Shown here: positions 33,219 through 41,800 of the stretch, one piece after another
How the letters are laid out: each line of letters starts with the position of its first letter
How positions within the stretch are numbered: the first letter of the stretch is position 1
Assembly (NCBI GenBank): GCA_035536185.1
Contig: DATLOM010000004.1
Span: 1 to 51,907, forward strand
Origin: GCA-2861595 sp035536185
GTDB lineage: Bacteria > Actinomycetota > Acidimicrobiia > Acidimicrobiales > GCA-2861595
DNA length: 51,907 nt
Direction of reading: 5' to 3'
Position numbers and translations under genes: made by a program
The notes under the pieces: generated by a model
What the model was told of the DNA's origin: nothing
The model's input: only the letters and a program-made list of their open reading frames with translations
Database searches by the model: none

Positions 33219-34187
33219 GTGGTGGCGCTCCTCCACCAGGCCGAGCGCCCGGCGCTGGCCTGCCATGTCCACCCCGATGGCGACGCCCTCGGGTCGATGC
33301 TGGCCATGCACCTGCTGTGCGAGTCCCAGGGCAAGTCCCCTGTCTCTTCCTTCCCGAGCCCGTTCACGGTGGCCCCGCACTACCGGTTCCTGCCCGGCCT
33401 CGACCGGCTGACGCCGCCGGACGAGTTTCCCGAGCACCCGGACCTGCTGGTCACCTTCGACGTCGGCACCCTGGCCCGCATGGGCGACCTGCAGCGGTCG
33501 GTGCACGGGGCCAAGGAGGTCGCCGTCCTGGACCATCACGCCGACAACCATCGCTTCGGCACCGTGAACCTCGTGGACACCGGCGCCGCCGCCACCGCAG
33601 TGGTGGTGCGCCGCCTGGCCACCGCCCTGGGATGGCCGCTGCACCGAGACGCCGCCCTCAACCTCTACGTGGGCCTGCTCACCGACACCGGTCGCTTCCA
33701 GTACCCGAACACCACCAGTGACGTCTTTCTCCTGGCCGAGGAGCTGGCCGAGTTCAACCTGCCGCTGGCCGAGCTGACCCGCGAGCTGTTCGAGAAGCAC
33801 CGCTTCGCCTACGTGCGGTTGGCCGGCCTGGCCCTGGCGCGGGCCGAGCTGGACGAGGAGAACCATCTCGTGGCCGCCTGGCTGACCGCGGAGGAGCTGA
33901 GCCGCCACGGCGTGGCCTTCGACGAGACCGAGGGCTTCATCGACCTGCTGCGCAGGACGGCCGAAGCCGAGGTGGTGGTGGCGCTCAAGGAGGCACCGGG
34001 CGAGGGCCTGCGGGTATCGCTCCGCTCGCTCGGGCGGATCGACGTGGGAGAGGTCGCCATGTCCCTCGGCGGCGGCGGGCACTCCTTCATGGCCGGCTTC
34101 ACCAGCCAGGCCACCATCTCCTCCACCCTCGACCAGGTCCGCACCGTCATCGCCGAGGCCGCTGTAACAAAGCGTTCACCTTCCTGA
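33219..34187 (+). CDS. DHH-family phosphoesterase, NrnA-like oligoribonuclease/pAp phosphatase
   Basis: This 322-residue phosphoesterase is likely to degrade short oligonucleotides and 3'-phosphoadenosine 5'-phosphate. The DHH motifs are HVHPDGDALGS (I), VTFDVGTLARMG (II), VLDHHADN (III) and LLTDTGRFQY (IV). The DHHA1 end has GGGGHSFMAG. GTG at 33219 is the first standard start in frame; the coding frame may begin slightly earlier near 33168 because it is open to the kinase stop. It follows the kinase gene by 47 bp and may share its transcript. The substrate assignment rests on family knowledge. Confidence 0.88.
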   Translation: MVALLHQAERPALACHVHPDGDALGSMLAMHLLCESQGKSPVSSFPSPFTVAPHYRFLPGLDRLTPPDEFPEHPDLLVTFDVGTLARMGDLQRSVHGAKEVAVLDHHADNHRFGTVNLVDTGAAATAVVVRRLATALGWPLHRDAALNLYVGLLTDTGRFQYPNTTSDVFLLAEELAEFNLPLAELTRELFEKHRFAYVRLAGLALARAELDEENHLVAAWLTAEELSRHGVAFDETEGFIDLLRRTAEAEVVVALKEAPGEGLRVSLRSLGRIDVGEVAMSLGGGGHSFMAGFTSQATISSTLDQVRTVIAEAAVTKRSPS

Positions 34188-34313
34188 GACTGCAGCGACA
34201 CAGCGCCTCTTTAGCGTCTGCACCAGGTGAGCCGGGAATGGTCGTCCGGATGCCCATCGTCCGAGTCCTGTGCGATCGCGGAGCGACCAACGACGAAACG
34301 GAGGACATTGTCC

Positions 34314-35714
34314 ATGAAGCGCAGACAGGTGGCGGCGGGCGCAGCCCTGGCCACGGGATTGGTGGTGTTCGGCGGTGACGCAGCTTGGGCCCAGGAGACG
34401 CCGATCTCGGCCGAGGACGTGCAGACGAACCTGGACAACGTGTTCGTGCTGCTGTCGGCCGTGCTCGTCATCTTCATGCAGGCGGGCTTCGCCCTCGTAG
34501 AAGCGGGCCTCACCCGGGCCAAGAGCGTCGGCAACATCATGATGAAGAACCTGATGGACTTCTGCGCAGGATCCGTCGCCTTCTTCGCCGTCGGCTACGC
34601 CATCGCCTTCGGTGCCGACGGCAACGACTTCTTCGGGTCCGGAGGCTGGTTCCTCGGCGACGGCGCCTTCCAGTACGGGACCCTGACGGTGCCGGTCACC
34701 TTCATCTTCCAGGTGGCGTTCGCGGCCACGGCGGCGACCATCGTGTCGGGGGCCATGGCCGAGCGGACGAAGTTCAAGAGCTACTTCCTCTATTCGATCG
34801 TCATCTCCGCGGTGATCTATCCGGTGGTCGTCCACTGGAACTGGGGTGGCGGGTGGTTGGCCCAGCTGTCCACGCCGTTCCACGACTTCGCCGGGTCGAC
34901 CATGGTCCACATGACCGGCGGCATCGCCGCCCTGATGGGAGCCATTATCCTCGGGCCCCGGCTCGGAAAGTACGGCCCCGACGGCAAGCCGAGAGCCATC
35001 CCCGCGCACAGCATCCCCTTCGCCGTCCTCGGCACCTTCATCCTGCTGGTGGGCTGGTACGGCTTCAACCCCGGATCGGAGCTGGCCGCCGACGGCGCCA
35101 TCGGGGGCATCGCTCTCACAACCACGTTGGCCGCCGCCGCGGGCGCCATCATGGCCATGCTCGTCATCTGGATGAAGTCGGGCAAACCCGATGTGGCCAT
35201 GACCGCCAACGGCATGCTCGCCGGCCTGGTCGGCATCACCGCCGGTACGGCCGCCGTGAGCAGCGTCGGAGCGATCGCCATCGGTGCCGCTTCCGGCCTC
35301 ATCGTGGTCATTGCCGTGCTCTTCTTCGACCGGGTGCGGGTCGACGACCCGGTGGGTGCCATCTCGGTGCACGGCGTCTGCGGCGCCTTCGGAACGATCT
35401 GCGTCGGCCTGTTCGCCACCGATGACACGGACTTCTGGCAGCAGGGCCTCTTCTACGGCGGTGGCACCGACCAGCTGGTCAGCCAGGTGATCGGGGTGGC
35501 CGCCGTCGGCGCCTTCGTGGCCGTCACCGCCGGCATCCTCTTCACCCTGATCAAGGCCACCGTCGGTCTCCGGGTGTCGCCCGAGGAGGAGCTGGCCGGG
35601 CTGGACGTCCTCGAGCATGGTGCTCCGGGGTACGGTCCGGACGTCACGCCGGTGCTCCCGCCGGCGCCGGTCAGCCGGTCCGCCACCTCCCAGCCGACAG
35701 GAGCCAGTACATGA
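34314..35714 (+). CDS. amt: Ammonium transporter Amt
   Basis: This 466-residue Amt/MEP/Rh channel conducts ammonium. A signal-like N-terminus (AAGAALATGLVVFGGDAAWA) precedes eleven helices. Signatures include MQAGFALVEAGLTRAKSVGN, the first pore His in HMTGGIAALMG and the second in ISVHGVCGAFGT. The ATG at 34314 has GGAGG nine bases upstream and places the signal segment at the N-terminus; a longer in-frame extension lacks these features. The PII gene overlaps its stop (ATGA), the conserved amt-glnK pair in which PII blocks the channel when nitrogen is plentiful. Confidence 0.95.
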   Translation: MKRRQVAAGAALATGLVVFGGDAAWAQETPISAEDVQTNLDNVFVLLSAVLVIFMQAGFALVEAGLTRAKSVGNIMMKNLMDFCAGSVAFFAVGYAIAFGADGNDFFGSGGWFLGDGAFQYGTLTVPVTFIFQVAFAATAATIVSGAMAERTKFKSYFLYSIVISAVIYPVVVHWNWGGGWLAQLSTPFHDFAGSTMVHMTGGIAALMGAIILGPRLGKYGPDGKPRAIPAHSIPFAVLGTFILLVGWYGFNPGSELAADGAIGGIALTTTLAAAAGAIMAMLVIWMKSGKPDVAMTANGMLAGLVGITAGTAAVSSVGAIAIGAASGLIVVIAVLFFDRVRVDDPVGAISVHGVCGAFGTICVGLFATDDTDFWQQGLFYGGGTDQLVSQVIGVAAVGAFVAVTAGILFTLIKATVGLRVSPEEELAGLDVLEHGAPGYGPDVTPVLPPAPVSRSATSQPTGAST

Positions 35715-36052
35715 TCAAGCTCGTCACCGCCGTCATAAAGCCCCAGATGCTCGAGCCCGTCAAGGACGGGCTGAAGGGTGCCGGCGTGCAGGGGCTGACG
35801 GTGACCGAGGTCAAGGGGTTCGGGCGCCAAGGCGGCCACACCGAGACCTACCGAGGGGCCGAGTACACGGTCGACCTGATCCCGAAGCTCAAGGTCGAGG
35901 TGGTCTGCTCCGCCGACGACGCCAACGGCATCATGGACATCATCCGGGAGGCGGCCCACACCGGCAAGATCGGCGACGGCAAGGTGTGGATGGTCGACGT
36001 GGACCACCTGATGCGGGTGCGCACCGGCGAAATGGGCGACGAAGCCGTCTGA
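35711..36052 (+). CDS. glnK: PII nitrogen regulatory protein
   Basis: PII binds ATP/ADP and 2-oxoglutarate and controls Amt and nitrogen metabolism. The 113-residue protein has KLVTAVIKP at the start, the T-loop region GHTETYRGAEYTVDLIPK containing the modifiable Tyr51 region, and GKIGDGKVWMVDVDHLMRVRTGE at the end (PII C-signature). It overlaps the amt stop by 4 bp (ATGA). A hairpin 18 bp after its stop may end the operon. Being paired with amt favours GlnK over GlnB. Confidence 0.95.
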   Translation: MIKLVTAVIKPQMLEPVKDGLKGAGVQGLTVTEVKGFGRQGGHTETYRGAEYTVDLIPKLKVEVVCSADDANGIMDIIREAAHTGKIGDGKVWMVDVDHLMRVRTGEMGDEAV

Positions 36053-36070
36053 CAGGTTCCCCCCGCGGCC

Positions 36071-36105
36071 CCCTACGGTCGGAACCCCCCCCGCCGGCCG
36101 TAGGG
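36071..36105 (+). terminator. Candidate stem-loop terminator after amt-glnK
   Basis: CCCTACGG (36071-36078) and CCGTAGGG (36098-36105) form an 8-bp stem with a C-rich 19-base loop, flanked by further partial pairing (GGCC on both sides). There is no T-run, as is common in high-GC genomes. It lies 18 bp after glnK and 122 bp before nhaA. Confidence 0.55.
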
Positions 36106-36227
36106 AGAGGCCGTGGCCTTGCCACCACCCCGGCGGGAACCTGACAAGATGGGAACGCCACCTCGGTGGTCGGTGTGCCGGGAAGGCTGGTCGGCGGCCT
36201 GCCCTCCCGCGACCAAGGACGACTTCC

Positions 36228-37550
36228 ATGGGATCCACCGACGACACCACGATCAGGCGAAACGCGGAGATGACCGCCGCCCTACCGGGACGGCGCGTGC
36301 CGCGCGTCGTCCGTCAGTTCCTCGATACCGAGGCGGCCGGTGGCATCGTGCTCCTCGTGGCCGCGGTGGTGGCTCTGGTCTGGGCCAACTCGCCCTGGCA
36401 GGAGTCCTACCGCACGCTGTGGTCGACGGACCTGAGGCTGAACCTCGGCCGGTACGTCATCGAGGACAACCTTCAACACTGGGTGAACGACGCCCTGATG
36501 GCCATCTTCTTCTTCGTCGTGGGTCTCGAGATCAAGCGCGAGCTGGTGCACGGCGACCTGCGGGACCGCCGGGCGGCGGCCTTGCCGGCTGTCGCCGCCG
36601 CGGGCGGCATGGTCGTGCCCGCCCTCCTCTACCTAATGGTGACGGCCGGCGGGGACGCCACCCGTGGTTGGGGAATACCCATGGCGACGGACATCGCCTT
36701 CGCCATCGGCGTCGTCTCCGTTCTGGGGCCGAGGGTCCCGGCATCGCTGAAGCTGTTCCTCCTGACGCTGGCCATCGTCGACGACATCGGTGCCATCGTC
36801 GTCATCGCCCTCTTCTACGCCGGCAACATCCAGCCGGAGTTCCTGGTCGCCGCCGCCCTGCTGGTGGTCGTCATGCTGGCGATCCGCAAGGTGGGGGTGG
36901 TGTGGCTCGCGCCGTACGTGCTCCTCGGTATGGGCGTCTGGCTGGCCACCCGGGCCTCGGGAGTGCACGCCACCATCGCCGGCGTGGTGCTCGGCCTGCT
37001 CGCCCCGGCCCAGCCGCTCATCGCCGGCACCGTCGCCCGCCGGTGGGTCAGTGACCTGGCCGACGAGCCTGGCCCGGCCGAGATGGCGGCGATGACACGC
37101 CTGGCGAAGACCTCGGTATCGCCGGCCGAGCGTCTGGAACACCTTCTGCATCCATGGACGAGCTTCGTCATAGTCCCCGTCTTCGCACTGGCCAATGCCG
37201 GGGTGCAGATCAGCGGCGACACCTTCTCCGGGTCGGGCACCACGAAGGTCGCGGCCGGCGTGGTGCTCGGGCTCCTGGCCGGCAAGACGATCGGTATCAC
37301 CGCCGGGGCCTGGCTCGCCGTTCGCAGTGGCCTGGGCCGGCTCCCGGAAAACGTGACGTGGCCGATGATCGCCGCCGTGGCCACCGTCGGAGGCATCGGT
37401 TTCACCGTCTCGCTGTTCATCACCGAGCTGGCGTTCGCCCACGGCCCCCTCCAGGACGCGGCGAAGGTCGGGGTGCTGGCCGCCTCGACACTGGCTGCCG
37501 TCATCGGGGCGGTGGGCCTCAAGCGGGCCTGCCGCAACGCGCCTGAGTAA
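36228..37550 (+). CDS. nhaA: Na+/H+ antiporter NhaA
   Basis: This 440-residue antiporter exports Na+ in exchange for protons. Its family signatures are LWANSPW-like (here LVWANSPWQESY), NDALMAIFFFVVGLEIKREL, ATDIAFAIGVVSVLG, and the two sodium-binding aspartates in LAIVDDIGAIVVIALFY at about residues 185-186. The later SFVIVPVFALANAGV and GGIGFTVSLFI blocks are also present. It has about 11-12 helices. The ATG at 36228 gives a short hydrophilic N-terminus as usual. No regulatory NhaR gene is adjacent. Confidence 0.95.
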   Translation: MGSTDDTTIRRNAEMTAALPGRRVPRVVRQFLDTEAAGGIVLLVAAVVALVWANSPWQESYRTLWSTDLRLNLGRYVIEDNLQHWVNDALMAIFFFVVGLEIKRELVHGDLRDRRAAALPAVAAAGGMVVPALLYLMVTAGGDATRGWGIPMATDIAFAIGVVSVLGPRVPASLKLFLLTLAIVDDIGAIVVIALFYAGNIQPEFLVAAALLVVVMLAIRKVGVVWLAPYVLLGMGVWLATRASGVHATIAGVVLGLLAPAQPLIAGTVARRWVSDLADEPGPAEMAAMTRLAKTSVSPAERLEHLLHPWTSFVIVPVFALANAGVQISGDTFSGSGTTKVAAGVVLGLLAGKTIGITAGAWLAVRSGLGRLPENVTWPMIAAVATVGGIGFTVSLFITELAFAHGPLQDAAKVGVLAASTLAAVIGAVGLKRACRNAPE

Positions 37551-37603
37551 ATCAGACGGCCAGCCGACTCCCTCCATGCCATTCTGGAGGGGAGGAACCG
37601 AAG

Positions 37604-38764
37604 ATGCCGACCAACGTGAACGACAAGCTCATCTCATGGGCGAGCGACATCGACCCCGAGACCATCCGCCAGGCGGAGAAGACGGCGCGCCTGCCCATCG
37701 TCGAGGGGCACGTGGCCCTCATGCCCGACGCCCACGTGGGGATCGGCGCTACCGTCGGGTCGGTAATTCCTACGAAGAACGCCGTCATCCCGTCGGCCGT
37801 CGGGGTGGACATCGGCTGTGGGATGATCGCCGCCGAGCTGGACGTGACCGAGGATCAGCTTCCCGACGATCTCGAGCCCCTGCTCGGGCGGATCGAGCGG
37901 GCCATCCCCGCCGGCGTGGGCCACGGCCATCACTCGGTGGCCAAGGCGGCGGAGCAGTGGCTGGCCGCCCACAGGCCCGCCACCGATCTGGCCTCCGATC
38001 GCGCCGCCAAGGCGGCCAAGCAGTTCGGGACGCTCGGGTCCGGCAACCACTTCTTCGAGCTGTGCGTGGACGAGCGGGGCCGGGTCTGGGTGGTGCTGCA
38101 CTCGGGCAGTCGCGGGATCGGCAACCAGCTGGCACAGGCCCACATCGCCAAGGCTCGCCGCCTGGCCAAGGACCTGGAGCTCCGGCTGGAGGACCCGGAC
38201 CTGGCGTACTTCCTGGAGGGGACGCCGGAGTTCGAGGCCTACATCGCCGACATGCTCTGGGCCCAGGACTACGCCCGAGCCAACCGCGACCAGATGATGG
38301 ACAACGCCATGAAGGAGGTATTCGGCTTCTTCGGCTTCGGCCGTGAGACCCGTCGCATCAACTGCCACCACAACTTCACCCAGCGGGAGGTGCACAACGG
38401 AGCTCAGCTGTGGATCACCCGGAAGGGAGCAATAAAGGCCGGCGCAGGAGATCTCGGCATCATCCCGGGATCCATGGGCACGCGCAGCTACATCGTCTTA
38501 GGCAAGGGCAACGAGGCCAGCTGGACGTCGTGCTCCCACGGCGCCGGCCGCCGGCACAGCCGGACCAGGGCCAAGAAGCTGTTCACCGCCACCGACCTGG
38601 CCGACCAGATGAAGGGGAAGGTGTGGCAGTCCAAGCGCGCCGGCGCCCTGGTCGACGAGATCCCGTCCGCCTACAAGGACATCGACCAGGTGATGGCCGA
38701 CCAGGCCGACCTGGTCGAGGTCCGCCACACCCTGCGCCAGGTCCTCAACTACAAGGGGACGTGA
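37604..38764 (+). CDS. rtcB: RNA-splicing ligase RtcB
   Basis: RtcB joins 2',3'-cyclic phosphate or 3'-phosphate RNA ends to 5'-OH ends with GTP and Mn2+. The 386-residue protein has MPDAHVGIGATVG, GVDIGCGM with the metal-binding Cys, FGTLGSGNHFFEL, LHSGSRGIG, NCHHNF, the GSMGTRSYIV block and SHGAGRRHSR with the catalytic His. GGAGG lies about 10 bases before the ATG. No archease gene or rtcR regulator is adjacent, so its function (RNA repair, tRNA or stress) is not shown by context. It converges on the mosaic subtilase gene with a 66-bp gap. Confidence 0.95.
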   Translation: MPTNVNDKLISWASDIDPETIRQAEKTARLPIVEGHVALMPDAHVGIGATVGSVIPTKNAVIPSAVGVDIGCGMIAAELDVTEDQLPDDLEPLLGRIERAIPAGVGHGHHSVAKAAEQWLAAHRPATDLASDRAAKAAKQFGTLGSGNHFFELCVDERGRVWVVLHSGSRGIGNQLAQAHIAKARRLAKDLELRLEDPDLAYFLEGTPEFEAYIADMLWAQDYARANRDQMMDNAMKEVFGFFGFGRETRRINCHHNFTQREVHNGAQLWITRKGAIKAGAGDLGIIPGSMGTRSYIVLGKGNEASWTSCSHGAGRRHSRTRAKKLFTATDLADQMKGKVWQSKRAGALVDEIPSAYKDIDQVMADQADLVEVRHTLRQVLNYKGT

Positions 38765-38830
38765 TCGTCGCACCTGCCCTCAGAGGGGCGTCGGTCGATC
38801 CAGCCCGTCGACGGCCGGCGACGAGGGGCC

Positions 38831-41800
38831 CTACCGGTTCAGCGCGGCGACGCCGACGATCGGCGTCGGCGGCGGCGTGGCGCCGAGTGAGCCGACGAAG
38901 GGCTTGGCCGAGAAGCTGAAGATGCCGCCGTCGGAGGCGACCATCAGGTAGCCGTCGCCGTATGCGACCATCCCGGTGACCGGGCGGTTGAGGCGGCTGC
39001 CGCCCATGGAGCCCCGAAAGCCGCTGTCGAATGCGAAGATCCCTCCGTCGGATGCCACCAGCCAGTAGCCGGAGCCGTCGGGATCGGGGGCCAACCCGAC
39101 GACCGGCCCGTTGAGCGGGCGCCCGCCCATCGATCCTCGGAACCGGGCGTCACCGAAGGCGAAGATCCCTCCGTCCGTCGCGACCATGTAGTACCCGTCG
39201 CCGGACGGGGTCGCCACCGAGCCGAGAACAGGCCCGTTGAGGCGCAGCGCTCCCACGTCCCCGAAGTGCCGGGCGGTGCCGTAGGCGATGGCCCTTCCCT
39301 GGTTGGTGAACAGCCAGTACCCGCCGCCGCCGGGATGGGGAGAGATGCTGGTGACGGTCTCGCCCGGGCGCCGGGATGGCGAACCGCCGAGGTAGGCGGC
39401 GTCGCCGAAGGCGTACACGGCGCCGGCCGCGGTGACCAGCCAGTAGCCGTTGCCGCTCGGTGTGACGGCCACGTTCGTCACCGTCTGCCCGGGCGGGACA
39501 GGAGCGTTGCCTATGTGCGCGGCCTCGCCGAAGGCGTAGACGGCGCCGGCCGCGCCGACCATCCAGTAGCCCGCCCGGTCGGAGGCGGGTACCGCGGATG
39601 ACGCCGACGAGGGAGCGGGCGCCTGAGCCTCGGCGGAGGCGGGCGCCGGTGGTGGCGACGTCGTCGCGGTCGCCGGCGGTGGCGATGTCGTCGCGGTCGC
39701 CGTGGTGGTTGGTGGCGCCGTCGTGGTCGTCGTGGTGGTCGGTGGCGCCGTCGTTGTGGTGGTCGGTGGCGCCGTCGTGGTCGTCGTGCTCGTCGTGGTG
39801 GTCGGTGGTGCCGTTGTCGTGGTCGTCGTCGTGCTCGTTGTGGTGGTCGGTGGCGTTGTCGTGCTCGTTGTGGTGGTCGGTGGCGCCGTCGTGCTCGTCG
39901 TGGTGGGCGCCGTGGTCGTGGTGGTCGTCGTGGTCGGTGGCGGGTCGGCGGTCGCCGTGCGGAACCGGACAACCTCCCGGCTTCTCATCTGGGCCCCGCG
40001 TGCGTCGCGCACGCCGGCGAGCACCAGCTGGTACGACGACCCGGGTGCCAGGGCCTGGCTCGGCACGAGGGTGAGGCGGCGGGCCCCGGCGTCGTAACTG
40101 CGGCTCGCGGTGACGGGGGCGAGGGTGGAACCGTCGAGCAGCGCCACCGTGGAGGGGGTGAGCGACGACGGGTCGACGGCCCGGCCGAAGGTGACCGTCA
40201 TCTCGCCCCTGGTGGGAACCCCGGACGCCCGGTCCAGCGGGGTGGTGCCGTTCACCCACGGCCGCTCGTTCGTTGCGTTCGATCCCGCCTGTCGGAACAC
40301 CAGCAACCCGTGGTTGTGGTCGGCCAGCGCGGCTTCGGCACCGAGGCGGCCGTCGGCGTCGCCGAGCGACAGGCCCTTCAGGTGATAGCCGCTGGCGTTG
40401 GGCGCATAGTTGACGATCTCGTCGCCGAGCGTGCCGTCCGGCTGCTGGGGGATGGTGCCGATGGCGTACTGCCCGGGGTGGACGGTGACGAGGTCGACCC
40501 GCCCGTCGGCGTTCACGTCACCAGCCTCGATCGGCTGCGGGACGCTGTGCACGGCCTTCACCTGGGCCGGGCCGAGGGTGCCGTCCGCCTGCTGGAGGAA
40601 GGTGTTGATCCGAGAGGATGGGGCGTCGCCGCCGATGGTCACCGCGATGTCGTCGCGCCCGTCGCCGTTCAGGTCTCCGACGGCCATTCCGTTCACCGCC
40701 GGCGAGGAGCCGTGGACCGTCGGGTGGTGGGTCTTGGCGAAGCCACCGCCTGCCCGTTGCACGTAGCTGGACACGCCGGCCGTGCAGGTCGTGGTGGATG
40801 GGCACTCGCTACGGATGAGCACGAGGTCGGCGCGCCCGTCCCCCGAGACGTCGCCCACCTCTAGCTCGCTCCCGCTGTCGGCGGTCAGGGACCTCGGCGG
40901 CGCCCAACCGTTGGCTGTCCGGGTGCGCGCCGCGACGCCGCCGCTGCCCACCACGACGAGGTCAGCGACACGATCGTTGTCCACGTCGGCGATCTCGACC
41001 TGAGACGCCGGCGCGGTGAACGGGACCACCTGGGGAGCGCCAAGCGCTCCGCCCGCCTGCAGAAGGACCTCGACGCCCGAGCTGGTGGCCACCGCCACGT
41101 CGGCGTCCCCGTCACCGTCGACGTCGCCGCTGGCCGCCGCCATGGTCCCGGCCCCTGTCGTGCGGTGGCGGGTGGGCGGGCCGAGCGAGCCGTCGGGCAG
41201 CTGCGCGAACACGAAGACCGAGTAGTCGTTCTGCTCGCCGTCGTCGTAGAAGCTCGTGGTCATCACGACATCCCCCCGGCCGTCGCCGGTGAAGTCGCCC
41301 ATCGCCGTGCTCTCCGGCCACGACCCGGTCCGGTAGGCGCTGATGGAGCTGAAGCTCGGGGGAGGGGCGGAAGCGGAAGCAATGTCGACGGTGTACTCAC
41401 CGGCGCTGATCGACGCGTTGTAGCTGGCGATGCGCACCAGGTGGCGCCCGGGGGCCCGGGCCTCGAAGATGAGGCGCTCGGCCTGGCCCATCCCTGCTGC
41501 GTCCACCCACCCCACCTCGCCGCCCTCGGGCCCGTAGACGTTGACCACCGGGTCCATGCCCTGCGACGCCGACCCCGACGGCGGCGTCACCGCCACCTCG
41601 AGCCAGCGGGGGCTGGCGACCTCGAAGGCAAACCAGTCCACGTCCTGCTCGGGGGCGATCGTGGCGGTGACGGCGCCCGAGAACGGCGTGGCCCGCTCGG
41701 GAACGGGGTTGGGCTCGTAGGCGTCCTCGGGCTCGCTGGGGAGCGGGTCGAGGCGGGGGTCCCCGAGCGCGGCGGCGGCGTCGAGGAGGCCGAAACCGTA

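Noticed and set aside
39650..39945. Short regular DNA repeats that might be mistaken for a CRISPR array
   Set aside because: There are no unique spacers of constant length; the tract is in frame and encodes a Thr/Pro linker of the subtilase.
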